Assembly (NCBI GenBank): GCA_030653365.1
Contig: JAURZL010000006.1
Coordinates: 105,481 to 169,480 of the forward strand
Direction of reading: 5' to 3'
Source of the DNA: Anaerolineaceae bacterium
GTDB taxonomy: Bacteria > Chloroflexota > Anaerolineae > Anaerolineales > Anaerolineaceae
DNA: 64,000 nucleotides
Part shown: one piece after another, positions 7,950 through 16,559 of the stretch
Numbering within the stretch: position 1 is the stretch's first letter
Layout of the letters: each line of letters opens with the position of its first letter
Made by a program: the position numbers and the translations under genes
The notes under the pieces: generated by a model
What the model was told of the DNA's origin: nothing
What the model saw: the letters and a program-made list of their open reading frames with translations, nothing else
Databases searched by the model: none

Positions 7950-9668
7950 CTATAAAGAATCGAAAACCGAATCCAGCTCAGAATCTGGTACATCGAAAAC
8001 GACATTAAGAGGTGCCAATGGTTCTTCCCTCATATATTCTGGAATCCGATAATCTTTTGCCGTTTTCCCAGCAAGTCGGTTGAATTCCAGTTCATTCCGC
8101 AGAACATCTCTATACAGGGCATCAAGATCATTTTTATCCAAGCCCCATCCATAAATACCATTGATCATTTCTGCCATAAGCTGTGGGTCTGAAATTACAG
8201 GTGGTCGCGCGAACAAACACAAGCCGGTGCTATCCAACATGGCAGAAATGATCTGTAATTTTAGAGAAAGCTCCTTTTGTCCTTCAACAGCCAACGGATT
8301 GACCTCATTGCGCGCACCAAAGGCATTACCTGCTGTGTGGTCTGCCCCTTGGGGGGAAGTAGCATAGGTTACTCCATTACCTTTAAGACTGCGTGGGTCA
8401 TACCCTGGCATTGCCTGACCTAAAGCTGCAGGTACCCGTCTGATTCCAAATACCCGACCAGCTGTTACAGCTCCATTTCCAATCACGCGTCCTAAAGGTG
8501 TACCTTCACCAACCTGATTTAGCAGTCCGAATATACCTTCGGTGTCCCCAAATTGAACCGAACCCGCCTCAAGCACAACACCTAAAGCTGCTCCAGTTTC
8601 GATCGTATCCAGACCAAAATCGTTGCACATGTAATTCAACCGTGCAACATCATCCAGGTTGCCAATCCCAAGGTTCGAACCAACCAGGGCAATCGTCTCA
8701 TACTGCATTGTTCCTACTATTGGCTTTCCAGTCTCATCAACATATTCATGACGGCAACCAATTACACAACCCGGCATGCAACGAGTACCAATTTTCCCCT
8801 CACGTGCCAGAATTGTTTCACGGATCGTTTCGCCACGCAAATTTATTGAATCTTCAAAACTTCCTTTGCTGAAGTTCCTGGTTGGGAAAGCTCCCATCTC
8901 GTTGACAGCAGCTGTAATAGCGGCTGTACCATAGATATGTGTCCCACCTTTGGGTCCTAATTTTGGATTGTCAATTATCTCACGGGAAAATCGCTTCGAT
9001 GCCGAACGGAAGAGTTCAGCATCTGCAAAAGGAATCGTTTTTCCAGAAGCCTTTTCAATTACAATCGCTTTCAAGCCCTTACTACCCATAACGGCGCCCA
9101 AACCACCACGGGCAGCATGATTACTGTGTTGACCAGGTTCACCTGTTACACAAATACCAGCACCGGCCATTAAAAATTCACCTGCCTGACCGATCGAGAT
9201 TACTGTGCATTCTTTGCCATATTTTTCTTTCAATTTATCCGAGGTTGCATAAGTTCCCAGACCAAGAATATTATCTGCCGGATGTAGTTCTGTTTTTTCA
9301 TTTCCAATGTACAAAATTTGGAATGTACCTTGAACAGGTTGCCCTTCAACGACAACAGCTTTAATACCCATTTTCCCCAGTGTATCTCCAGCTGTACCAC
9401 CTGCATTGGATTCTTTAACCCCGTTCGTCAAAGGACTTTTTCCTCCAACTGACAACCGACCCGCAGTCGTAACGCCTGTACCACCCAGTAATCCGGGAGC
9501 AAAAATCAACTTGTTATGCGGCCCTAACGCATCGCAAGCAGGCGGGATTTCTTCCAACAACAACTTTGCTATCAATGCCCGTCCACCTAAATGTTCATAG
9601 GGTGAAGGCACCTCCTCCCATTCCGTTTGAAGTTGATTCATATAAACACGGAGAAATTTCATATTCAC
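7950..9668 (-). CDS. Aldehyde:ferredoxin oxidoreductase family (tungsten pterin) enzyme
   Basis: A 572-residue protein with the AOR N-terminal domain (LGGRALIAKLLLEEIPP; PGLLGGTGVTTAGRLSVGGKSPLT) followed by the helical AOR domains. Cys ligands for a 4Fe-4S cluster appear as C297-x3-C301-x3-C305, with a fourth candidate in DSTGLCLF about 185 residues later. The textbook spacing is C-x2-C-x3-C, so the first gap is one residue longer. GGAG precedes the ATG. Such enzymes oxidise aldehydes to carboxylic acids with ferredoxin, or reduce activated acids. The small sulfur carrier just downstream supports a pterin cofactor. The substrate is unknown. Confidence 0.9.
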   Translation of the reverse strand: MNMKFLRVYMNQLQTEWEEVPSPYEHLGGRALIAKLLLEEIPPACDALGPHNKLIFAPGLLGGTGVTTAGRLSVGGKSPLTNGVKESNAGGTAGDTLGKMGIKAVVVEGQPVQGTFQILYIGNEKTELHPADNILGLGTYATSDKLKEKYGKECTVISIGQAGEFLMAGAGICVTGEPGQHSNHAARGGLGAVMGSKGLKAIVIEKASGKTIPFADAELFRSASKRFSREIIDNPKLGPKGGTHIYGTAAITAAVNEMGAFPTRNFSKGSFEDSINLRGETIRETILAREGKIGTRCMPGCVIGCRHEYVDETGKPIVGTMQYETIALVGSNLGIGNLDDVARLNYMCNDFGLDTIETGAALGVVLEAGSVQFGDTEGIFGLLNQVGEGTPLGRVIGNGAVTAGRVFGIRRVPAALGQAMPGYDPRSLKGNGVTYATSPQGADHTAGNAFGARNEVNPLAVEGQKELSLKLQIISAMLDSTGLCLFARPPVISDPQLMAEMINGIYGWGLDKNDLDALYRDVLRNELEFNRLAGKTAKDYRIPEYMREEPLAPLNVVFDVPDSELDSVFDSL

Positions 9669-9713
9669 TCCATTTTTAATATCTACTAATAAAATTTAAA
9701 CTAAGAGGGAAAT

Positions 9714-9766
9714 ACCCCACCAGCTCAATTCTGATAACAACCTGGAAATGAACTTGATAGTGGGGT
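9714..9766 (-). promoter_or_regulatory. Structured leader/intercistronic hairpin before the aldehyde oxidoreductase
   Basis: In the 167-base gap upstream of the AOR gene, ACCCCAC (9714-9720) pairs with GTGGGGT (9760-9766). Inside this, TCAATTC pairs imperfectly with GAACTTGA-type sequence, giving a long bulged hairpin about 45 bases before the start codon. I could not match it to the Moco/Wco riboswitch consensus. On the plus strand the stem is followed by a T6 run, so it could also stop antisense transcription. Confidence 0.3.
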
Positions 9767-9835
9767 TTTTTCATCGTATCAATTTGCGGTCTAGCTGAGA
9801 TCGCGTTGACATTTATAATTCTTCTACATAAAGGA

Positions 9836-10801
9836 CTAAGGTGGGTAGGCAAGAGTATAAATGGACTTGCCACCTTTCAAAGGTCCTTTGACGTATTCTG
9901 CAACTTCTTCAGGACTACGCATGGTAACATTTTCCACAGGAGGTAAAACACCTGCGGGGAACCTGGTCATGATGTCTCCAACCAACTTACACATGTAATC
10001 CATCAGATCGTTGATACCTGCAAGGGCTTTATCTGCCGATGCTAACGAGGGAGAACCGATGACCCCTTCCGGATAATCCTTTACTTCAATACCTCCTAAC
10101 CCGACATGCTCGTGACCCTTGATGGGGGCATGATAGACATCACCGCCTTTATCTGTGTGACCAGGAGGTAGAAAGCCATGCGGTTTGTTATCCACAAAAA
10201 GCGAAGGATCCATGAATTCCGGGAAGAGAGCCAAGGAATATGAAGCTTCCGCTTCATCCCCATGTGCAAAAGGTGTGTCGAACGGACCTCCGTGAGCCTT
10301 GTCCTTCATATGATCATGGATCACTGTCCAGGTATGTAGTGTGATCAGGACTGCTGGAAGCTGGTATTTCTTCTGCCATTGCTGGATAGCCAGAGGTAAT
10401 ACCTCTTCCTGACCATGCCCATTGACAAAGATCTGTTTCCTGAACCCCATATTCCAGAGGCCTGTTATGATGGCTCTCATATTCGCAATCAGGACATCCT
10501 CAGGGACGACGATAGTTCCTGGCATTCCGAGATGGTTGTGGGGGTGCGAACTGTACCAAATTGGTTGAGCAATCGTGCAACCCATCTTCAATGCCACTTG
10601 CTCCAATGCTCGTGTCACCAGGAATGTATCCTCCCCCAGTGGCTGTCCGGCACCGTGATTTTCCGTGCTTCCCACAGGAATGAAGATCAGATCATTGGTT
10701 TTGAGCCGTTCTTCAATCTGGGTCATGTTCATGGTTTGGAGGTAAAGCCCATTGGGGCTTTCCATATGGCCACCTTTTGGTGGTAATTCCCAATTACCCA
10801 T
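9836..10801 (-). CDS. Creatininase-family amidohydrolase
   Basis: A 321-residue metal-dependent hydrolase of the creatininase fold. PVGSTENHGAGQPLGEDTFL is the first metal motif (normally G-S-x-EQHG-x-HLP-x-x-TD), NGHGQEEVL the second (usually NGHGGN), and HGDEAEASYSL the third (usually HAG-x-ET). All three are recognisable with substitutions, so it is a divergent member rather than creatininase proper. AGAGGTG precedes the ATG. Family members open cyclic amides or hydrolyse formamides. The bond cut here, presumably in the operon's imported substrate, is unknown. Confidence 0.85.
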   Translation of the reverse strand: MGNWELPPKGGHMESPNGLYLQTMNMTQIEERLKTNDLIFIPVGSTENHGAGQPLGEDTFLVTRALEQVALKMGCTIAQPIWYSSHPHNHLGMPGTIVVPEDVLIANMRAIITGLWNMGFRKQIFVNGHGQEEVLPLAIQQWQKKYQLPAVLITLHTWTVIHDHMKDKAHGGPFDTPFAHGDEAEASYSLALFPEFMDPSLFVDNKPHGFLPPGHTDKGGDVYHAPIKGHEHVGLGGIEVKDYPEGVIGSPSLASADKALAGINDLMDYMCKLVGDIMTRFPAGVLPPVENVTMRSPEEVAEYVKGPLKGGKSIYTLAYPP

Positions 10802-10845
10802 GTTGCACCTCTTTCATTAAAAGATTATTCAGAGAAAAAAATTTT

Positions 10846-11763
10846 TTACGCTACTGGAAGATGTAAATCTGGGGAAAACTTTGGTGTTTGTGTAGCTTCG
10901 GGATAATATTTATTAACCATTTCAACAACAATTGAAGCTTGATCTGCCATTTTCTTTCCATCACTGGCAGAAGTTAATTGACCATGTCCAGAAACAACTG
11001 AGTTTCCAGTTTTACAATGGACTGGAGCTGCCACACGAACAATTTCTGGCGCTTCGTATACTCGAATAAATCCACCGGATCCGGGAGGATTGTCAGTATG
11101 AACATCCAGCGGTGTTTTCACAGCTGCACGCAAAGCAGCGATCATCGGAATTTGTAAATCACGAACTGGGTTGATGCTGTCAGCACCAAGGCTTTCGAGA
11201 AGTTTAAATGACGCAGGATTACATTGTCCTAAATGAGCAGAAGTTTTGAAAATAATATCACTTGGGAGCGCGCCGTCATTACGCATTTGGCCAATAAGCC
11301 ACAACATACCTTCATCGTAGATTAAGAAACCTCTGCATCCCAGGTCATATCCTCGTTTAACATCTTCTACAGCCCGTACTAATTGTTCCATTCCACGCAA
11401 TCGATAGCTAATTCGCACACCTTGTTCAGACAATACAGTAGCACCGGTGTCATAAGTAGCACGAGGACCAACAGAAAGCATCAATTCTGCACCATAATCA
11501 GCGCATAATTTGCAATATTGTTTGATTTCATCACGGGTATGTCTGAACATACCATAGGTTTCAGTTACACGATTGATGGTGACATTGTTTTTTGTAGCAG
11601 TGTCTAACAATGCAGCGACTGCATCCGCAGTATTGACTGTTGGAACTTCAATCCGGAATGCAGCTCCATCTGGAAAACGTTGTGTAGAAGTCGGCATGTC
11701 CCACAAATCGCCTTCTGGCAAACCAATCTTTTTAAGGTAATCACGAGTTTCTTGAAAAATCAT
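10846..11763 (-). CDS. TIM-barrel protein, possibly peptidase U32-like
   Basis: A 305-residue soluble protein with no signal peptide. Blocks such as CRGFLIYDEGMLWLI, KTSAHLGQCNPASFKLLESLGADSINP and TPLDVHTDNPPGSGGFIRVYEAPEIVRVAAP look like successive beta-strand and loop units of a TIM barrel. They resemble the N-terminal barrel of U32-family proteins, but I see no C-terminal Cys motif of that family. AGGAG lies 6 bases before the ATG. It sits between the cupin and creatininase-family genes with small gaps, so it is probably a pathway enzyme. A lyase, aldolase or isomerase is as likely as a peptidase. Confidence 0.55.
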   Translation of the reverse strand: MIFQETRDYLKKIGLPEGDLWDMPTSTQRFPDGAAFRIEVPTVNTADAVAALLDTATKNNVTINRVTETYGMFRHTRDEIKQYCKLCADYGAELMLSVGPRATYDTGATVLSEQGVRISYRLRGMEQLVRAVEDVKRGYDLGCRGFLIYDEGMLWLIGQMRNDGALPSDIIFKTSAHLGQCNPASFKLLESLGADSINPVRDLQIPMIAALRAAVKTPLDVHTDNPPGSGGFIRVYEAPEIVRVAAPVHCKTGNSVVSGHGQLTSASDGKKMADQASIVVEMVNKYYPEATQTPKFSPDLHLPVA

Positions 11764-11793
11764 TTCTATCTCCTTATTTAAAATGTATTAATA

Positions 11794-12156
11794 TTAGCTG
11801 CAGTGAGCCGGTAATGGCGGACTGTAGACCCAAACGAGTTTTAGTGGCTCATCCCCGATGTTTTCCAATCGATGTTTCTTGCCAATCGGGTTATAAAAAG
11901 CTGTTTCAGGACCAATTTCCCATTCCCCTTCCCCTTCTATAACTATTTTTGCATGCCCACTGATCAGGAACAAAACTTCTTCTGAATTCTCATGCACGTG
12001 ATCTGGAATCATGCTTCCTACTTCGGTAATATTCATCCCCATCGAGAGGTTATGAACACCACCAAATTTTGGTGCCAACAATAATTTAGAAACGCGGGGT
12101 GGTGTTCGAAATTCGCCTTCAACATCGGCTGCCTTTACAAAAGGTTTGTTATTCAT
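11794..12156 (-). CDS. Small cupin-domain protein
   Basis: About 120 residues forming one cupin barrel. The first motif is D-H-V-H-E-N-S-E-E-V-L-F (metal ligands His, His, Glu), followed by SGHAKIVIEGEGEWEIG, and the second motif region is NPIGKKHRLENIGDEPLKLVWVY. AGGAG lies 7 bases before the ATG at 12156, which is preferred over an in-frame ATG 39 bases upstream that would overlap the operator. It is the first gene of the long minus operon. Small stand-alone cupins may be isomerases, dioxygenases or ligand sensors; no substrate can be assigned. Confidence 0.85.
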   Translation of the reverse strand: MNNKPFVKAADVEGEFRTPPRVSKLLLAPKFGGVHNLSMGMNITEVGSMIPDHVHENSEEVLFLISGHAKIVIEGEGEWEIGPETAFYNPIGKKHRLENIGDEPLKLVWVYSPPLPAHCS

Positions 12157-12188
12157 ATTTTGACTCCTGGAAGGTTTTAATGACGCTT

Positions 12189-12213
12189 GTTTCATAGAAT
12201 GAAACTGTGTTTC
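12189..12213 (-). promoter_or_regulatory. Composite palindromic operator, cupin/AOR/Liv operon
   Basis: The layout is GTTTC (12189-12193), N7, GAAAC (12201-12205), TGT, GTTTC (12209-12213): two inverted half sites plus a third. It lies 33-57 bases before the cupin start and just downstream of the predicted promoter (-10 at 12232-12237). The same layout recurs at 12382-12406 and 27792-27816. Three-repeat operators are known for IclR-family regulators such as Acinetobacter PcaU. The IclR gene at 17754-18524 is the natural candidate. Confidence 0.7.
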
Positions 12214-12231
12214 GCTTAATGTTACAATGCG

Positions 12232-12260
12232 ATTGTAGCAAAAGTTTCATCTGTTGTCAA
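12232..12260 (-). promoter_or_regulatory. Sigma-70-type promoter of the cupin/AOR/Liv operon
   Basis: Reading the minus strand, TTGACA (12260-12255), a 17-base spacer and TACAAT (12237-12232) make a near-consensus promoter. The predicted start of transcription is near 12225, just before the composite operator, an arrangement that suits repression. Confidence 0.7.
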
Positions 12261-12352
12261 CTACTTTCATCTGGCAGAAATTAAAAAATTAATATCTACA
12301 GGATTAATTCCTCCAGATTACGAAAATATCAATAAATTAAACTTTTTAAATC

Positions 12353-12381
12353 TTGACTAACACAACTAAAAGTGATAAAGT
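12353..12381 (+). promoter_or_regulatory. Promoter of the larA-glcFD-ldh operon
   Basis: TTGACT (12353-12358), 17 bases and TAAAGT (12376-12381) form a moderate sigma-70 promoter. The predicted transcription start falls inside the composite operator at 12382-12406, so binding there should block transcription. Confidence 0.5.
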
Positions 12382-12406
12382 GAAACATAGTTTTATCTAA
12401 TAAAAC
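12382..12406 (+). promoter_or_regulatory. Composite palindromic operator, larA operon
   Basis: Read on the minus strand it is GTTTT-N7-AAAAC-N3-GTTTC, the same three-half-site plan as the element at 12189-12213. A perfect inverted repeat ATAGTTTTA/TAAAACTAT (12387-12395 and 12401-12409) overlaps it. It lies about 109 bases before the racemase start. Two copies in one divergent intergenic region suggest coordinate control of both operons by one regulator. Confidence 0.65.
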
Positions 12407-12514
12407 TATTCATTTTTTTTATAGATTCAATTTCATTTACAATAATTGAAAAATAATATTTAAATTATTAGGATCAAAAATAGGTTGTATTGTTCATGAA
12501 AGACGGAAAAATTT

Positions 12515-13819
12515 ATGGAAAACATTTCTTATAAAATTCCTTATAGTAAATCATCATTGGAATTTGTCCTTCTCTCAGGGATGAAGGCGGATATTGCGGT
12601 ATCCCAGGATATTCACCCAATAGAGGATGTCCCTTTAGCAATACAAGATGCACTAAACCACCCCATTGGCACACCTCCGTTGCGAGAAATGGCCAATAAG
12701 GGAGATCGAGTATGTATCGTTTTTACTGATATCACTCGCGCCAGTCCGGATCATCTTCTTGTTCCAGCAATTTTGAAAGAATTGGAAATTGCAGGTGTAA
12801 ATGATCAAGACATAACGCTTTTATGCGGTATCGGGATGCACCGGCCTTCAAGCCTGGATGAAAAAGATATCAAGTTGGGAAAAGATATTGTTGCCCGCTA
12901 CCGGGTCATTGACAATGAACCACAAAATCCAGATGCGCTTGTAGATATGGGCATTACCCCTGGCGGTGTGCCAGTCTTTCTTCATCGGGCAGTGGTGGAA
13001 ACTGATTTGTTAATTGGAACGGGTATCGTTGAGCCTCACCAATATGCAGGTTATTCCGGAGGACGAAAAACCGTCGCGGTCGGTGCTGCAGGAGAGGCAT
13101 TAATTGCTCACACCCACGGACCAGCATTTATTGACAATCCTGGAACTCGTCTTGGTCAAATTGAAGGTAATCCATTTCATGAAGCAATATCGGAAGCTGC
13201 ACGACGTGCAAATTTACGTTTTATTCTGAATGTTGTTTTGAACGATGATAAACACATTCTTCGAGTATCTGCCGGTGAACCGGAACTGACTTTTCACGAT
13301 CTGGTTAACTTTGCAAAAACTGTTTATGAAGTACCCATCTACAAACAATTTGATATTGCCATTGGCGGGGTCGGCTTCCCGAAAGACGCTAATTTATACC
13401 AGGCCAGCCGGGCACCATCATATCTTTACTTTGCACCCACACCAGTGATTCGACCAGGTGGCTTTTTTATCATTCCAGCCAGGTGCGAAGAAGGTGCCGG
13501 AGCTGGTGTTGGAGAACAACGCTTTTTAGCAGCCATGCGGGATGCACCTGATATCCAGTTTATATTGGATGATGCCCGTCGTAATGGTTATCCTCCTGGG
13601 CAGCAAAGGGCATTTGTAATGGCCAAAGTCCTAGAAAATACAAATGTGATCATTGTTGGAAGCGAGTGTCCGGATTTGATTGCAGATTGTAAAATGATTC
13701 CCGCTGCAACAATGCAGGAAGCACTCGAAATCGCCTCATCCAGTCTCGGTACCAATTGTGATGTTTTAATTGTTCCGCATGCCATGCAGACCCTTCCGGT
13801 TTTAACACACCATCCTTAA
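12515..13819 (+). CDS. LarA-family nickel-pincer 2-hydroxyacid racemase/epimerase
   Basis: 434 residues of the LarA fold. The key positions line up almost exactly with Lactobacillus LarA: D72-I-T-R75, H109 in GIGMHR, H175 in EPHQYAGYSGGRK, K185 (the lysine that carries the nickel-pincer cofactor) and H201 in HTHGPAF. LarA interconverts D- and L-lactate; relatives act on other 2-hydroxyacids. Cofactor synthesis needs LarB, LarC and LarE, none of which is in this window. The two downstream dehydrogenase systems suggest the racemase lets both enantiomers of a hydroxyacid be oxidised. The exact substrate is inferred only as a 2-hydroxyacid. Confidence 0.85.
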   Translation: MENISYKIPYSKSSLEFVLLSGMKADIAVSQDIHPIEDVPLAIQDALNHPIGTPPLREMANKGDRVCIVFTDITRASPDHLLVPAILKELEIAGVNDQDITLLCGIGMHRPSSLDEKDIKLGKDIVARYRVIDNEPQNPDALVDMGITPGGVPVFLHRAVVETDLLIGTGIVEPHQYAGYSGGRKTVAVGAAGEALIAHTHGPAFIDNPGTRLGQIEGNPFHEAISEAARRANLRFILNVVLNDDKHILRVSAGEPELTFHDLVNFAKTVYEVPIYKQFDIAIGGVGFPKDANLYQASRAPSYLYFAPTPVIRPGGFFIIPARCEEGAGAGVGEQRFLAAMRDAPDIQFILDDARRNGYPPGQQRAFVMAKVLENTNVIIVGSECPDLIADCKMIPAATMQEALEIASSSLGTNCDVLIVPHAMQTLPVLTHHP

Positions 13820-13870
13820 TTTACCAGGGGTAAAAATGGCTTTGATTGAAGGTCAACTAACTTTTTTTGA

Positions 13871-15163
13871 ATGGTAAAAAACATGAATATTTTGACAGAT
13901 CTGGAAAAACCTAATGAATCCGATTACTTGAACTGCATCCGCTGTGGATTGTGTTTGTCGGTTTGCCCGACCTATCAGGAATACCTGAGTGAAACCGCAT
14001 CTCCACGCGGAAGAGTGGCATTGGCTCGTAAAGGTTTGGATGGGGAGCTTGAACTCAGCCCTAACCTCATCGAGCAAATGTACAGTTGTTTTGCCTGTAT
14101 GGCTTGCAACGATGTCTGCCCTGTTGGAATACGTCCTGCTGACCTGGCTTTATCCATGCGTTATGTTCAGGAACAACGTGATCCAAGACCCTGGAAGAAG
14201 ACATTATTCGAAGGTTTGATCCCCCATCCAAATCGAATGGAACTTGCCACGCTTCCATTGCGTTTATACCAGGTTTTGGGAATCCGCCGTTTGGTTTTTG
14301 CACTTGGGATAAAACGCCTCTTCCCGAAACAATTGCGCGATTTGGAAGGTATGTTACCACACATGCCACAACACCCCTTACGCCAGGTACTTCCTCAACT
14401 CTCCAAAGCACGTGGTGAAGCCAAACATGAGGTAGGTTACTTTTTGGGTTGTGCCCAAAGTCTTATGTTTGCCGAGGAGAGTTCAGCTACCGTGCGCGTG
14501 CTAACGCGCAATGGGTGTAACGTAACCACTCCCAAGGAAGTAGAATGTTGCGGTATGCCAGCCACTGGTTATGGCCGTATGGATCTGGTTCGAAAAGCGG
14601 CTAAGCATAACATTTCGCTATTTGAAAAACATGATCTAAAAGTGGTTGTCACCGATTGCGCCACCTGCGGTTCTACACTCAAAGAATATGGTCATTATCT
14701 TAAGGATGACCCTGAATGGGCAGAACGGGCGAAGGTATTCAGTGCCAAGGTGCGCGATATCAGCGAATTCCTTGCAGAAATTCCACTGGAAAAACCTAAA
14801 GGAAGAGTGGAAGCTAAGGTTACCTATCATGATCCCTGCCATTTGCGTCGCGGACAAAAAGTATGGGAACAACCACGCAATCTTTTGAAAATGATTGATG
14901 GTGTCGAGTTCGTCGAAATGCCCGAAGCGGATACATGCTGCGGTTCTGCAGGTAGTCAACTGATCACCCATTACGAGACATCCACCCATGTACTGGATCG
15001 TAAAATGAATAATCTAGAAAGCACGCATGCACAGATAATCGCGTCCGGATGCCCTGGCTGCCAAATGCAGTTAAATTCAGGTCTACAACGTCGCGGCTTA
15101 AATGTGCGTGTCGTCCATCCAATCACGTTGCTTGATGAAGCTTATGAGGCTGAAAATGAATAA
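13871..15163 (+). CDS. glcF: GlcF-like Fe-S subunit of 2-hydroxyacid (glycolate/D-lactate type) dehydrogenase
   Basis: About 430 residues. There are two N-terminal 4Fe-4S motifs, C22-x2-C25-x2-C28-x3-C32-P and C73-x2-C76-x2-C79-x3-C83-P, followed by two CCG domains (EVECCGMPATGYG and ADTCCGSAGSQ, with DCATCGS and GCPGCQMQ), the heterodisulfide-reductase-type electron-transfer module of GlcF and LldE. It receives electrons from the FAD subunit encoded next, whose start overlaps its stop. An ATG at 13883 is an alternative start; neither has a strong ribosome site. Confidence 0.9.
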   Translation: MVKNMNILTDLEKPNESDYLNCIRCGLCLSVCPTYQEYLSETASPRGRVALARKGLDGELELSPNLIEQMYSCFACMACNDVCPVGIRPADLALSMRYVQEQRDPRPWKKTLFEGLIPHPNRMELATLPLRLYQVLGIRRLVFALGIKRLFPKQLRDLEGMLPHMPQHPLRQVLPQLSKARGEAKHEVGYFLGCAQSLMFAEESSATVRVLTRNGCNVTTPKEVECCGMPATGYGRMDLVRKAAKHNISLFEKHDLKVVVTDCATCGSTLKEYGHYLKDDPEWAERAKVFSAKVRDISEFLAEIPLEKPKGRVEAKVTYHDPCHLRRGQKVWEQPRNLLKMIDGVEFVEMPEADTCCGSAGSQLITHYETSTHVLDRKMNNLESTHAQIIASGCPGCQMQLNSGLQRRGLNVRVVHPITLLDEAYEAENE

Positions 15164-16538
15164 TCAAATCATTGATCAATTAGTTGAAATTGTTGGGAAA
15201 AAACACGTATTACACACCCCTGAAGACCTCGCAGTTTATAGCTATGATGGAACATTCGCCGAAGGTCTTCCCGATGTTGTGGTATTACCTGCATCTACAG
15301 AAGAAGTCAGCCAGGTGGTAAAAGTAGCAGCTGCGAATCAAATACCGATCATTGCACGCGGTATGGCATCCGGGCTTGCAGCCGGTTCCATTCCTGTGAC
15401 AAGCGGAGGGATCGTTGTCAGCCTGACACGTATGAACAAGATTTTAGAGATTGACACTCAAAACGCCACAGTCCGTGCAGAAGCTGGTGTGATCACAGCC
15501 ATCCTCCAGGCTGAAGTTGAAAAAACAGGCCTGTTTTACCCCCCCGATCCATCCAGCATTAAACACTCAACCATTGGTGGCAATATTGCCTGTAACGCAG
15601 GTGGTCCGCGCTGTTTGAAATATGGCGTGACCGGTGATTATGTGCTCGGATTGAAGGTTGTGCTCGCCGACGGACAGGTTTTAGAAACTGGCGGGAAACC
15701 GATCAAAGATGTAACAGGCTATGACCTGAAAAGCTTATTTACCGGCTCTGAAGGGACTCTTGGAATCATTACGGAAGCCTTATTACGCCTGGTTGCAAAA
15801 CCACGCTACGCCAAAACAGCTCTGGCAGAATTTGCGTCTCTGGACGATGCATCCCGCACAGTAAACGCCATTCTCCTGGCAGGTATAGTTCCAGCCACAT
15901 TGGAATTGATGGACCAGACTGCTCTGACCTGTATTGAAGAGGCAATGCACCTTGGTTTGAACACTGACCTGGGAGCATCCCTGATCATTGAAACAGATGG
16001 AACAGATGAACAAACTGTGCTTTCTGAGATTGAAGCATGTGCACGAATCTGCGAGGAAACCGGTGCCCAGACAGTAAAAATGGCTAAGAACGAAACCGAA
16101 CGAGCCAATTTATGGAGGGCACGCCGTTCCATTTCTCCTGCATTGGCCCGTAGATCACCCAATAAATTAGGTGAAGATATTACCGTTCCACGCAGCGCTA
16201 TACCAGAAGTTGTGAAGCTTCTGCGCGGGATCAGTGCCAAATATGGATTACAAATTGTCATTTTCGGTCATGCCGGTGATGGCAACCTGCATCCAAACAT
16301 CCTTTTCGACAAACGTGATCCGGAACAATGGAAGGCTGTCGAGCAGATGGTTGCTGAGATTTTTGATGCTGCCCTTTCGGTCGGTGGAACACTTTCAGGT
16401 GAACATGGTGTTGGTGTTCTTAAACGCCCCTATCTTGAAAAAGCGCTTGGACCAATTTCCGTCACTGTTCAACGAAGCATCAAGCAGGCTCTCGATCCAC
16501 AAAATATCCTTAACCCAGGAAAAATGTTTATATCATAA
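15156..16538 (+). CDS. glcD: GlcD-like FAD-binding 2-hydroxyacid dehydrogenase
   Basis: About 460 residues of the FAD-linked oxidase (PCMH) fold. PIIARGMASGLAAGSIP and the loop DPSSIKHSTIGGNIACNAGGPRCLKYG bind FAD, and GHAGDGNLHPN and SGEHGVGVLKR are the C-terminal GlcD/D-LDH motifs. Enzymes of this type oxidise glycolate, D-lactate or other D-2-hydroxyacids to 2-oxoacids. The ATG at 15156 overlaps the glcF stop by 8 bases. With GlcF it should form a quinone- or ferredoxin/ETF-linked dehydrogenase. The electron acceptor cannot be read here. Confidence 0.92.
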   Translation: MNNQIIDQLVEIVGKKHVLHTPEDLAVYSYDGTFAEGLPDVVVLPASTEEVSQVVKVAAANQIPIIARGMASGLAAGSIPVTSGGIVVSLTRMNKILEIDTQNATVRAEAGVITAILQAEVEKTGLFYPPDPSSIKHSTIGGNIACNAGGPRCLKYGVTGDYVLGLKVVLADGQVLETGGKPIKDVTGYDLKSLFTGSEGTLGIITEALLRLVAKPRYAKTALAEFASLDDASRTVNAILLAGIVPATLELMDQTALTCIEEAMHLGLNTDLGASLIIETDGTDEQTVLSEIEACARICEETGAQTVKMAKNETERANLWRARRSISPALARRSPNKLGEDITVPRSAIPEVVKLLRGISAKYGLQIVIFGHAGDGNLHPNILFDKRDPEQWKAVEQMVAEIFDAALSVGGTLSGEHGVGVLKRPYLEKALGPISVTVQRSIKQALDPQNILNPGKMFIS

Positions 16539-16559
16539 ACCTACCCATTGGAGAAAATC

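Noticed and set aside
9714..9766. Moco/Wco riboswitch upstream of the AOR gene
   Set aside because: The position is suggestive and a hairpin exists, but the conserved GC-rich core of that riboswitch class is not seen.
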